Shown piece by piece: positions 1 to 8,009 of a stretch of 64,000 nt of DNA (the stretch's first letter is position 1; every line of letters starts with the position of its first letter). This DNA is from Pseudoalteromonas sp049257235 (GTDB lineage Bacteria; Pseudomonadota; Gammaproteobacteria; Enterobacterales; Alteromonadaceae), in assembly GCF_049257235.1 (NCBI RefSeq), contig NZ_JBMMUF010000001.1, positions 310,001 to 374,000 on the forward strand, in the 5' to 3' direction. The notes under the pieces are model-generated. The model ran no database searches. It saw only the letters and a list, made by a program, of their open reading frames with translations, and was not told where the DNA came from. Made by a program: the position numbers and the translations under genes.

Positions 1-26
1 ATAATCAGCTCTTTTTGGTGTATCGT

Positions 27-101
27 TGGAGTATCGCCAAGCGGTAAGGCAGCGGGTTTTGATCCCGCCATTCCCAGGTTCAAATCCTGGTACTCCAGCC
101 A
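27..101 (+). tRNA. tRNA-Gln (anticodon TTG)
   Basis: A 75-nt cloverleaf. The acceptor arms TGGAGTA and TACTCCA pair, the T-arm carries GGTTCAAATCC, and the encoded 3' end is GCCA. The anticodon stem GCGGG/CCCGC encloses the loop TTTTGAT, giving anticodon TTG for Gln. In E. coli a Met/Leu/Gln tRNA cluster sits beside ubiF-miaB, and the same neighbourhood is seen here. More tRNAs of the cluster may lie left of the window. Confidence 0.97.
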
Positions 102-174
102 TTCTCTAGAATCATTCTAGAAAATGTGAATGTGCCGAATAATACATTGCGATAGAGCGAATTGGCAGATGTCT

Positions 175-205
175 TGAATTGGACGCTGGATTTAGGTTCC
201 ATATC
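175..205 (+). pseudogene. Decayed tRNA-Leu fragment
   Basis: The stretch repeats the D-arm start (GAATTGG) and the anticodon arm of the intact tRNA-Leu just downstream. It shares CGCTGGATTTAGGTTCCA exactly, then continues TATC after a 1-base gap, with about 5 bases deleted between the D-arm and anticodon-arm parts. There is no acceptor stem or T-arm, so it cannot make a tRNA. It looks like the scar of a tandem duplication or unequal recombination in the tRNA cluster. Confidence 0.7.
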
Positions 206-224
206 AAAATGTAAGTAATACATC

Positions 225-309
<85 letters not shown>

Positions 310-398
310 TGTATTACCCTATTTGTGCTTCTCTTAGTTAGCCCCACCGAGTATGTCACTCTTTCCACACACAATGTGCGGGTCTTATATCAGTTTTT

Positions 399-413
399 AT
401 ACCAATTGTATTA
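399..413. repeat. Possible dispersed intergenic motif ATACCAATTGTATTA
   Basis: A short, partly palindromic motif in the tRNA/ubiF spacer. A closely similar ATACCAATCGTATTGG occurs in inverted orientation at 7518-7533, in another spacer. Two copies are too few to define a family, so this is only a candidate. Confidence 0.25.
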
Positions 414-469
414 CCTTGCTAACGACTCATTCCGTATCGCTATAGCGGTCCCAAGGTGCTTGCTGACAT

Positions 470-494
470 AAAAAAGCCACTCCATTGAGTAGCT
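470..494 (-). terminator. Rho-independent terminator of ubiF
   Basis: On the minus strand AGCTACTC and GAGTGGCT pair over 8 bp (one G-T) around an AATG loop, and a run of six T follows. It lies about 45 nt past the ubiF stop codon. Confidence 0.75.
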
Positions 495-539
495 CACGAT
501 CAGATATTTATGCTGGTTGGTACCACATACTGATTGCAC

Positions 540-1700
540 CTAGGTTATGCCACCCATCGCGTGCTTTAGCACTTGTTTTTTAAGCGGTCCCGCATGGTTA
601 GCCAGAGACAAGACAGCATTTCGTAACGATTTAAGTGGTGACAGATTGTTTGAAAACCCAAAATAACACGCATCCATCATGCTCATCATAAGCAGGTTAT
701 CCCCTCGTCGCACTCGTTGATAATGCTTCAAGGCAATATCCAGTGCATCATGCTTATCTAAAGCCTCTGCCAGCGCTACAACGTCTTTAAAACCTAAATT
801 TACGCCCTGCCCAGCTAGTGGATTAATTGTGTGCGCTGCATCCCCAACAAGGGCTAAGCGATTTCCTATGTAGGTATTAGCGTGTTGGCGAGTGAGTGGG
901 AATACCGCTGAGGACATCACCTCAAAATCGCCCGGCAATGCGAAAAAGTGCTCTGTAATAAGTGATTTCAGAGCATCATGACTCAGCTGATTAAGCTCTT
1001 TGAGCTTTGTGCCATCGTCATACCAGATAAGATTTGCATATGGATAATGCATTGGTAAAAAAGCAATAGGACCACTTGGTTTAAATTGCTGCCATGTTTT
1101 TGTTTGCTGCGGCGCATCCAATTTGATCAGCACGCCCATGCATTGCTGCTGATATTGCCAACCCGTTACCCCTATTCCCGATAAAGTGCGAATGTGCGAA
1201 CGCCCTCCGTCAGCTGCGATAACTAGATCACACTCGAATTGCTCGTCATCATAGACCAACACCGCCGCTTGTGAAGTTTGAATTAGTTTCTTAGCATGAC
1301 CCTTCGGTGAACTCACCTTAATATTATGCCGCTCAAATTGAGCCCACAGGGCCGCTTGAATAAGCTTATTTTCAACAAGGTGCCCTAAGTGCGTACTGCC
1401 AAGCTCTTCACTATCAAATAGCAATTGCTCGGGTTTGTCTTCATACGCTTCTAGCTGAGTGTATTGAGCAAGACGCGTTTGTTGAAGCAACGTCATCGCC
1501 TCTAAGTCTTCCAATAGTTGCTCTGAAAAACGATTAATAGCAGAAACACGGATATCTACTTGCTCGCTGGCCAGTACACTGTGAGGGTCGATGACATGCT
1601 GCTCTATCACGGTGACGCTTAGCCCCTGCTCAGCGAGTTTCAATGCACACGCTGCGCCGACCATACCACCACCTACAACGACGACCTTGCTTACACTCAT
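540..1700 (-). CDS. ubiF: 2-octaprenyl-3-methyl-6-methoxy-1,4-benzoquinol hydroxylase (UbiF type)
   Basis: An FAD-dependent monooxygenase of the UbiH/UbiF/VisC family, expected to add a ring hydroxyl late in ubiquinone synthesis. The 386 residues are close to the usual length of about 390. The N-terminal dinucleotide-binding glycines (VVGGGMVGAACAL, about residues 8-20), the middle DG motif (AADGGRSHIR) and the C-terminal GD motif (LVGDAAHTINPLAGQGVNLG, about 285-304) are all present. The closing segment YFGFSNNLSPLK resembles E. coli UbiF rather than UbiH. It is divergent from miaB, as in E. coli, which supports the UbiF assignment. A sister hydroxylase of the same family is the main alternative. 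Confidence 0.9.
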   Translation of the reverse strand: MSVSKVVVVGGGMVGAACALKLAEQGLSVTVIEQHVIDPHSVLASEQVDIRVSAINRFSEQLLEDLEAMTLLQQTRLAQYTQLEAYEDKPEQLLFDSEELGSTHLGHLVENKLIQAALWAQFERHNIKVSSPKGHAKKLIQTSQAAVLVYDDEQFECDLVIAADGGRSHIRTLSGIGVTGWQYQQQCMGVLIKLDAPQQTKTWQQFKPSGPIAFLPMHYPYANLIWYDDGTKLKELNQLSHDALKSLITEHFFALPGDFEVMSSAVFPLTRQHANTYIGNRLALVGDAAHTINPLAGQGVNLGFKDVVALAEALDKHDALDIALKHYQRVRRGDNLLMMSMMDACYFGFSNNLSPLKSLRNAVLSLANHAGPLKKQVLKHAMGGIT

Positions 1701-1834
1701 TGGCTGGTTCTCTTGTTATTTTCGTACTGAAATTATTGTAACCCAGTTCCGTGTGCAAATGGCAGCATCTCGCCTTAACTTGAGCTCCTTGTTTGATTTA
1801 CAGCATTGGGGCTGGGCAAATATCAAAACTATAC

Positions 1835-1863
1835 TTGGCTCATAGGCCGATAGCATATAAAAT
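1835..1863 (+). promoter_or_regulatory. Candidate sigma-70 promoter for miaB
   Basis: TTGGCT (1835-1840), a 17-base spacer and TAAAAT (1858-1863) lie about 105 nt before the miaB start in the divergent ubiF-miaB spacer. This is assigned by pattern only. Confidence 0.45.
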
Positions 1864-1967
1864 ACGCGTCCTTTAGGCGAAGCTCAGACTCATTAGTGAT
1901 GTTCGAGCATTCATATCGCTTAGTCGTGCATAGTTCAGTACCGGATTGAAAACGAGGCAATATTTCA

Positions 1968-3404
1968 ATGAGCAAAAAGCTGCATATTAAAACCTGGGGT
2001 TGTCAGATGAATGAATATGACTCTCAGAAAATGGCGGATCTTCTAGATGATACAAATGGTTATCAACTTACGGAAGAGGCTGAAGATGCGGATGTTATTT
2101 TGCTTAACACCTGTTCAATCCGTGAAAAAGCGCAGGAAAAAGTATTCCATCAGCTTGGTCGTTGGAAGCCTCTAAAAGAGAAGAACCCTGATCTTGTGAT
2201 TGGTGTAGGCGGCTGTGTTGCTTCGCAAGAAGGTGACACCATCCGTCAACGTGCGCCTTTCGTAGATATCGTATTTGGCCCACAAACATTGCACCGTTTG
2301 CCTGAAATGATTAAACAAGTGCAAGACAAAGAAGGTTCAGTGGTTGATATCACTTTCCCTGAAATTGAAAAGTTTGACCGTCTACCTGAGCCAAAAGCTG
2401 AAGGCCCAAGTGCGTTTGTATCTATCATGGAAGGCTGCTCTAAATACTGTACCTTCTGCGTGGTACCTTACACCCGTGGTGAAGAAGTAAGCCGTCCCCT
2501 TGATGATGTATTACTTGAAGTCGCCCAGCTTGCAGAGCAAGGTGTACGTGAAGTAAACCTACTTGGTCAAAACGTAAATGCGTATCGCGGTGCGACTCAT
2601 GACGGTGAAATTTGCTACTTCTCTGATCTATTACGCTATGTAGCAGCGATTGATGGTATCGACCGCATTCGTTACACCACGTCTCATCCGGTTGAATTCA
2701 CTCAAGACATTATTGACGCTTACGCTGATGTACCAGAGCTCGTTGATCACCTTCACCTGCCTGTACAAAGTGGCTCTGACCGCATTCTTAACCTGATGAA
2801 ACGTGGTCACATGGCCATGGAATACAAATCAACCATTCGCGCATTGCGTAAAGTGCGCCCAAATATCAGTATGAGCTCTGACTTCATCATCGGTTTCCCA
2901 GGTGAAACAACCGAAGACTTCGAAGCAACGATGAAGCTCATCAATGACATTGGTTTTGATATGAGCTTTAGCTTCATCTACAGTGCACGCCCGGGTACTC
3001 CAGCGGCAGACTTGCCTGATGATGTAAGTGAAGAAGAGAAAAAGCAACGTCTTTACATTCTTCAAGACCGTATTAACCAAATGGCGCAAAAGATCAGTCG
3101 CGATATGTTTGGTACAGAGCAACGTATTCTTGTTGAGGGTCCTTCTAAGAAGAATCCAATGGAATTGCGTGGTCGCACTGAAAACAACCGCGTGGTGAAC
3201 TTTGAAGGTCCGCACTCAGTGATCGGCCAGTTTGTGGACGTACGTATCACCGAGGCACTACCTAACTCACTTCGTGGTGAACTTATCCGCACTGAGGATG
3301 AGATGAATTTACGTCGTGATATCGCGCCTAGCCAGATTCTTGCTAAAGCACCAAGTGACGAGCAAACCAACGATATTGGTGTTGGCACATTCACGCCAAA
3401 CTAA
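1968..3404 (+). CDS. miaB: tRNA-2-methylthio-N6-dimethylallyladenosine synthase MiaB
   Basis: A radical-SAM methylthiotransferase that adds the 2-methylthio group to i6A37 in tRNAs reading UNN codons. The N-terminal domain has the three cluster cysteines (WGCQMNEYD, NTCSIREKA, GVGGCVAS). The radical-SAM motif CSKYCTFC lies near residue 157 and a TRAM-like domain closes the protein. The length of 478 fits the family (about 474). A GAGG site lies 10 nt before the ATG. It heads the miaB-ybeZ-ybeY-ybeX-lnt run known from E. coli, with a 71-nt gap before ybeZ. Confidence 0.97.
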   Translation: MSKKLHIKTWGCQMNEYDSQKMADLLDDTNGYQLTEEAEDADVILLNTCSIREKAQEKVFHQLGRWKPLKEKNPDLVIGVGGCVASQEGDTIRQRAPFVDIVFGPQTLHRLPEMIKQVQDKEGSVVDITFPEIEKFDRLPEPKAEGPSAFVSIMEGCSKYCTFCVVPYTRGEEVSRPLDDVLLEVAQLAEQGVREVNLLGQNVNAYRGATHDGEICYFSDLLRYVAAIDGIDRIRYTTSHPVEFTQDIIDAYADVPELVDHLHLPVQSGSDRILNLMKRGHMAMEYKSTIRALRKVRPNISMSSDFIIGFPGETTEDFEATMKLINDIGFDMSFSFIYSARPGTPAADLPDDVSEEEKKQRLYILQDRINQMAQKISRDMFGTEQRILVEGPSKKNPMELRGRTENNRVVNFEGPHSVIGQFVDVRITEALPNSLRGELIRTEDEMNLRRDIAPSQILAKAPSDEQTNDIGVGTFTPN

Positions 3405-3475
3405 GTATAAAAATAATAAAGAGATATATGCCAAGGCGCTGAACTCGCCTTGACAGGCAACAACAGGAAGCAACT

Positions 3476-4507
3476 TTGAGTAACCAGCTGAAGAACATCG
3501 AGATTTATTTAGAACCGTCTGACAACGCACGCTTATCTTCTTTGTGCGGACCATTTGACGAGAATATAAAGCACATCGAACGTCGTCTGGGGGTAGAGAT
3601 TGCTCATCGTGAGAACCTGTTCAAAATTACCGGTAAGCCGCACACTGCCAAAGCAGCAGGTGACATTCTCAAAAGCCTGTATGTGGAAACAGCTCCCGTA
3701 AAAGGCAAAGGGAAAGATATCGAACCTGAGCACGTACATTTGGCTATTATCGAAGCTGACGTGCTTGAGCAAGATGCACCTAGTGTGTGGGGGAAAGAGG
3801 TGTTTATCAAAACACGTCGTGGTGTTATCAAGCCTCGCAACCCTAATCAAAGTCAGTATGTAGCCAATATCCTTAACCATGATATTTGTTTTGGTATTGG
3901 CCCTGCGGGTACGGGCAAAACCTACCTAGCGGTGGCTGCAGCGGTAGACGCTTTAGAGCGCCAAGAAATTAGACGCATTCTGTTGACCCGCCCCGCTGTT
4001 GAGGCCGGTGAAAAATTAGGTTTCCTACCTGGTGACTTAACGCAAAAAATAGACCCTTATTTGCGCCCTCTTTATGATGCCTTATTTGAAATGCTGGGTT
4101 TTGAGAAGGTTGAGCGTTTAATCGAAAAGAACGTGATTGAAGTTGCACCACTTGCTTACATGCGTGGCCGCACCCTCAATGACGCCTTTATTATTTTAGA
4201 CGAAAGCCAAAACACCACGGTGGAGCAAATGAAGATGTTCTTAACCCGTATTGGCTTTAACTCAAAAGCGGTGATCACCGGTGACATTACTCAGGTGGAT
4301 TTACCACGAGGTGCTCGTTCTGGACTACGCCATGCTATTGAAGTGCTTGGTGAAGTTGATGAAATCAGCATGAACTTCTTCCAATCTCATGATGTTGTTC
4401 GCCACCCTGTGGTTGCGCGTATCGTTGAAGCCTATGAACATCATGAAGAAATTGAGCGTGTGAAACGCGCTAACAAAGAAAAAGCTAAAAAAGAGTCTGA
4501 CTCATGA
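3476..4507 (+). CDS. ybeZ: PhoH-like ATPase YbeZ
   Basis: A PhoH-family P-loop ATPase/nuclease-type protein, linked in the literature to the RNA endonuclease YbeY and RNA metabolism. The Walker A motif GPAGTGKTYLA sits near residue 140, and the Walker B region IILDESQNTT follows at about 240. The start is a TTG, chosen because AGGAAG lies just upstream and no better in-frame ATG precedes the conserved N-terminus. The C-terminus is rich in Lys/Glu. Its TGA overlaps the ybeY ATG by 4 nt (ATGA), so the two are translationally coupled. Confidence 0.93.
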   Translation: MSNQLKNIEIYLEPSDNARLSSLCGPFDENIKHIERRLGVEIAHRENLFKITGKPHTAKAAGDILKSLYVETAPVKGKGKDIEPEHVHLAIIEADVLEQDAPSVWGKEVFIKTRRGVIKPRNPNQSQYVANILNHDICFGIGPAGTGKTYLAVAAAVDALERQEIRRILLTRPAVEAGEKLGFLPGDLTQKIDPYLRPLYDALFEMLGFEKVERLIEKNVIEVAPLAYMRGRTLNDAFIILDESQNTTVEQMKMFLTRIGFNSKAVITGDITQVDLPRGARSGLRHAIEVLGEVDEISMNFFQSHDVVRHPVVARIVEAYEHHEEIERVKRANKEKAKKESDS

Positions 4508-4965
4508 GTACTTACGTTGATTTACAAATTGCCTGTGAGTTCGACAACCTGCCAAGTGAAGCGCAATTTCAGCGCTGGGCGGCATTGGTATTAGACGAAT
4601 TAAAGCCTGACTCTGAGGTCACGATTCGTATTGCTGACGAGCAGGAGAGCCAGAGTCTAAATCATAGCTATCGAGGCAAAGACAAGCCAACTAACGTACT
4701 GTCATTTGAATTTGATGCACCTCCTGGTGTGGAATTACCACTGGTGGGTGATTTGATTATATGTCCTCAAGTAGTATATGGTGAAGCTCTTGAGCAAGAC
4801 AAAGACTTCCACGACCACTTTGCCCACATGGTGGTACACGGATGCTTGCATTTACTTGGCTATGACCATATAAATGAAAATGACGCACATATTATGGAAG
4901 CATTGGAAAAGCGTTTGCTTGCCAGTATTGATATTAGCGACCCATACAGGGACGATGAGTGTTAA
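4504..4965 (+). CDS. ybeY: Endoribonuclease YbeY (16S rRNA 3'-end maturation)
   Basis: A zinc-dependent single-strand endoribonuclease needed for 16S rRNA 3' maturation and ribosome quality control. The catalytic zinc motif HGCLHLLGYDH (near residues 116-126) is intact, preceded by the conserved NVLSFEFD segment. The length of 153 matches the family. It overlaps ybeZ by 4 nt and is followed by ybeX after about 60 nt, the standard gene order. Confidence 0.96.
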   Translation: MSTYVDLQIACEFDNLPSEAQFQRWAALVLDELKPDSEVTIRIADEQESQSLNHSYRGKDKPTNVLSFEFDAPPGVELPLVGDLIICPQVVYGEALEQDKDFHDHFAHMVVHGCLHLLGYDHINENDAHIMEALEKRLLASIDISDPYRDDEC

Positions 4966-5025
4966 TCCCAATAGTGAGTGTATTCTCATTATCGGAATTA
5001 ATTCAACTTGGAGCGCATAAAGCTA

Positions 5026-5904
5026 ATGAGCGACGAAAACTCGCATAGTAGAGAGGGTTCTTCTGGTAAATCTTGGTTAGATCGTATAGCCCAGATGTTT
5101 CAGGGAGAGCCCCAAAATAAGGAAGAGCTGGCAGAAGTGATCTCAGACGCACAAGAGCGCGATCTGATCGATCCTGAAACCAAGGAAATGATTGAAGGTG
5201 TATTAGGAGTATCTGAACTCAAAGTACGCGATATCATGATCCCTCGCTCGCACATGATTACCCTTGATGTTGACCAACCTTTGTTCGACCAACTCCCGGC
5301 TATGATTGAGTCCTCGCACTCACGCTTCCCGGTTATTTGCGAGGACAAAGACCATATCGAAGGGATCTTGCTAGCGAAAGATTTGCTGCCATTACTTATG
5401 GATAAAGAAGCCGATCTTCCAGAGTTACGCGAATTATTGCGCCCAGCTATTGTTGTGCCAGAGAGTAAGCGTGCCGACACCTTACTCAATGATTTTCGCC
5501 AGCAGCGCTATCACATGGCTATCGTTATCGATGAGTACGGAGGTGTATCTGGCCTTGTAACCATCGAAGATATCCTTGAATTGATAGTCGGTGAAATTGA
5601 AGACGAGCACGATGAAGAAGAGAACCAGCAAATTAAGCAGGTCTCAAAACACGTGTATTCAGTGCAGGCACTCACCTCCATTGACGACTTCAACCAAACA
5701 TTCAATACCCAGTTCGACACTAACGAAGCCGACACTATTGGCGGTATCGTGTTACACGCCTTTGGCCATATGCCAGGTCGTGGTGAAGTTATCGATATAG
5801 AGCCTTTGCAATTCAAAATTACGAACGCGGATAACCGCCGAATTTTGCAATTGCAAGTGACCTTGCCAAAATCGGATGATAGCGAAGACTCTAACGCGGC
5901 TTAA
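5026..5904 (+). CDS. ybeX: CorC/YbeX-type CBS-domain protein
   Basis: A cytosolic protein of the CorC family, associated with Mg/Co efflux and, in E. coli, with ribosome metabolism. It has two CBS domains (about residues 65-190, including VRDIMIPRS and GVSGLVTIEDILE) and a C-terminal CorC_HlyC domain (DTIGGIVLHAFGHMP). The ATG at 5026 is chosen because MSDENSHS aligns with the E. coli N-terminus and a GGAG-like site precedes it. A TTG at 5008 is a weaker alternative. Its 3' end overlaps lnt by 29 nt. Confidence 0.93.
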   Translation: MSDENSHSREGSSGKSWLDRIAQMFQGEPQNKEELAEVISDAQERDLIDPETKEMIEGVLGVSELKVRDIMIPRSHMITLDVDQPLFDQLPAMIESSHSRFPVICEDKDHIEGILLAKDLLPLLMDKEADLPELRELLRPAIVVPESKRADTLLNDFRQQRYHMAIVIDEYGGVSGLVTIEDILELIVGEIEDEHDEEENQQIKQVSKHVYSVQALTSIDDFNQTFNTQFDTNEADTIGGIVLHAFGHMPGRGEVIDIEPLQFKITNADNRRILQLQVTLPKSDDSEDSNAA

Positions 5905-7429
5905 GCACCGCCTTGCAGACCCTAAAACATGGCTGGCACTGGTTGCCGGCCTTGTTTTGACCTTCTCTTATGCCCCCTTCGGCGCTTGGCCCGTTGCTTT
6001 TGCAAGCATCGCCACCCTATTTTCCTGTAGTTACACGCAACCACCCAAACGCGCGGCATGGTACGGCTTTGTGTTCGGGTTAGGCTGGTTTGGTGCAGGT
6101 GTGAGTTGGGTACATGTATCCATCGCTCAATTTGGTGGTTTACCTATCATTGCCTCGATTCTGGTGATGGCCTTACTGGTTGTTTATTTGGCACTATTCC
6201 CTGCTTTAGCAATGGCCACTGCGAACTGGCTGCATCAGCGCATTGGCTATTGGTTTGCGCCAATATTGTTAAGCATTGCCACAACAGAGTGGTTGCGCAG
6301 TAAACTCCTTACTGGCTTTCCTTGGTTATCCTTTGGTTACACTCAAACTGATGCACCGCTGAATCTATTTGCACCAATAACTGGTGAATTCGGCCTGACA
6401 CTGATCGTTACAGCGATTGCCTACAGTATCTTTAGATTGGTGCAAGCACGAGCATGGCACAGCGCTGCAGCCACCGCGGTGGTGATGCTAGGCGTTGCCC
6501 TAGCGGGTCACTATCTCAATAGTGCAGAACGCGCAGACAAACACATGCGTGTTGCCTTGGTACAAGGTAACATCAAACAAAGTATGCGTTGGCAGCCTGA
6601 GAACTTTTGGCCAACCATGCTCAAGTATCAAGACATGACACGCTTACACTGGAGTGCGGACTTAGTAGTGTGGCCCGAGGCAGCAATACCCGAGTTCGAG
6701 AGCTTTGCCGGGGACTTTTTGCGCTCACTTGATAAGGCCGCCGTATTTAACGACACCGCGCTGATCACGGGGATTGTGGATTATCAGTATGACACCCGCA
6801 ATGCATATAACACACTGGTGGTCGTAGGGAAGCAAAATGCCGATAGCACACAAGGCCAGTACGTGTATCTGCATAAAAACCGCTATCGCAAACATCAGTT
6901 GTTACCGATTGGCGAATTTGTCCCTTTCGAAAATCTACTGCGTCCTATCGCTCCACTGTTTAACTTACCCATGTCGAGCTTTAGCCGCGGCGAGCGCGTG
7001 CAAAATAATTTGCTTGCTAATGGTTATCGCATTTTGCCGGCTATCTGTTACGAAATTGCATTTGCTGATTTAGTACGCGAAAACTACACAAGCGAGTCAG
7101 ACTTATTATTCACGGTAAGTAATGATGCCTGGTTCGGTGACTCTCATGGACCCCATCAGCATATGCAAATATCTCGCATGCGCGCGCTCGAATTGATGCG
7201 ACCATTAGTGCGAGTTACGAACACTGGGGTGACTGCTGTGTATGATCCGATCACCCATGCTCAAGTCAGCCTCGAGCAATTCGTAGATGATGTATTGGTA
7301 AGTGATGTGCATCTCATCAAAGGTAACAGTGTTTACTCGCGCTTCGGACACTGGCCAAGCTGGGCTATAGTGCTTGTATTTATGGGCGTGGCGACAGTAT
7401 TAGGCTACAAAAAGAAAAAGGGCGCTTAA
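5876..7429 (+). CDS. lnt: Apolipoprotein N-acyltransferase Lnt
   Basis: An inner-membrane enzyme that adds the third acyl chain to the N-terminal cysteine of lipoproteins. An N-terminal block of several membrane helices (about residues 15-215) is followed by a periplasmic nitrilase-type domain. The expected catalytic residues are visible: Glu in WPEAAIPEFE, Lys in KNRYRKHQLLP and Cys in AICYEIAF. A last helix lies near the C-terminus. It starts inside ybeX (29-nt overlap). Its stop codon lies within a strong hairpin. The window also encodes several lipoproteins that would be substrates (LptE, RlpA). Confidence 0.96.
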   Translation: MIAKTLTRLKHRLADPKTWLALVAGLVLTFSYAPFGAWPVAFASIATLFSCSYTQPPKRAAWYGFVFGLGWFGAGVSWVHVSIAQFGGLPIIASILVMALLVVYLALFPALAMATANWLHQRIGYWFAPILLSIATTEWLRSKLLTGFPWLSFGYTQTDAPLNLFAPITGEFGLTLIVTAIAYSIFRLVQARAWHSAAATAVVMLGVALAGHYLNSAERADKHMRVALVQGNIKQSMRWQPENFWPTMLKYQDMTRLHWSADLVVWPEAAIPEFESFAGDFLRSLDKAAVFNDTALITGIVDYQYDTRNAYNTLVVVGKQNADSTQGQYVYLHKNRYRKHQLLPIGEFVPFENLLRPIAPLFNLPMSSFSRGERVQNNLLANGYRILPAICYEIAFADLVRENYTSESDLLFTVSNDAWFGDSHGPHQHMQISRMRALELMRPLVRVTNTGVTAVYDPITHAQVSLEQFVDDVLVSDVHLIKGNSVYSRFGHWPSWAIVLVFMGVATVLGYKKKKGA

Positions 7430-7439
7430 AAGCGCCCTT
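7418..7439. terminator. Hairpin over the lnt stop, T-tract on the minus strand
   Basis: AAGGGCGC and GCGCCCTT pair perfectly around a TTAAAA loop that contains the lnt TAA (7427-7429). On the minus strand a T-rich run (TTTCTTTTTG) follows, so it looks like the terminator of the converging FKBP/Lon-like transcript, about 95 nt past the FKBP stop. On the plus strand there is no T-tract. Confidence 0.65.
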
Positions 7440-7535
7440 CTCAAATGAGTCGTTGTTCAGCGTAAGCTCCGCTGCAACTTATTAAAATAATCAAACACCA
7501 CATTCGTCATCGCTTTTCCAATACGATTGGTATGA

Positions 7536-8009
7536 TTAACTCATGCTCAGTAATTCAACTTCAAAGACAAGCGTACTTGCAGGTTCGATAATGCCTACTC
7601 GCCTGTCGCCATAAGCTAGATGCGCAGGAATATATAACGTGGCCTTATCGCCAACATGCATATGTTGTAGCCCAAATTGCCATCCTTTAATGACTTGATT
7701 GAGTTTAAAATCAAGGGGTTGGTTACGTTTGTAGGAGCTATCAAACTCTCGCCCATCAAGCAAAGTGCCGCGGTAATGCACCCGCACTTTATCTGTCGCG
7801 CTCGGTTGCGGTGCATCTTCATTACGGCTGTGCCAACGCATATGCACACCACAATCGAGCACCTCAATCCCCTCTTCGTCTTTGTTGGTAGCGAAAAATT
7901 GTGCTTCTTTTTGCTTATTTTGTGCTGCGACTTCGCGATTTTTTAAATGCCCACGAATAGTTAACACGATCAACACCGCGATGATGATCATCAAAATAGC
8001 ATTAAGCAT
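7536..8009 (-). CDS. Membrane-anchored FKBP-type peptidyl-prolyl isomerase
   Basis: One N-terminal hydrophobic helix (AILMIIIAVLIVLTI) anchors a C-terminal FKBP domain. The domain holds the signatures VRVHYRGTLLDGREFDSSY, VIKGWQFGLQHM and AHLAYGDR, so the fold and active site appear complete. It is FklB-like rather than trigger-factor-like. The ATG at 8009 is preferred because GAGGAAG lies 6 nt before it. An in-frame ATG at 8015 abuts that site. It overlaps the 3' end of the Lon-like gene by 8 nt, so the two are probably co-translated. The topology suggests folding help on one face of the inner membrane, but which face is not clear. Confidence 0.88.
   Translation of the reverse strand: MLNAILMIIIAVLIVLTIRGHLKNREVAAQNKQKEAQFFATNKDEEGIEVLDCGVHMRWHSRNEDAPQPSATDKVRVHYRGTLLDGREFDSSYKRNQPLDFKLNQVIKGWQFGLQHMHVGDKATLYIPAHLAYGDRRVGIIEPASTLVFEVELLSMS

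Noticed and set aside
2829..3215. Antisense frame of 128 codons in miaB
   Set aside because: Overlaps the conserved miaB body; the low-quality composition and lack of a ribosome site make it a shadow.
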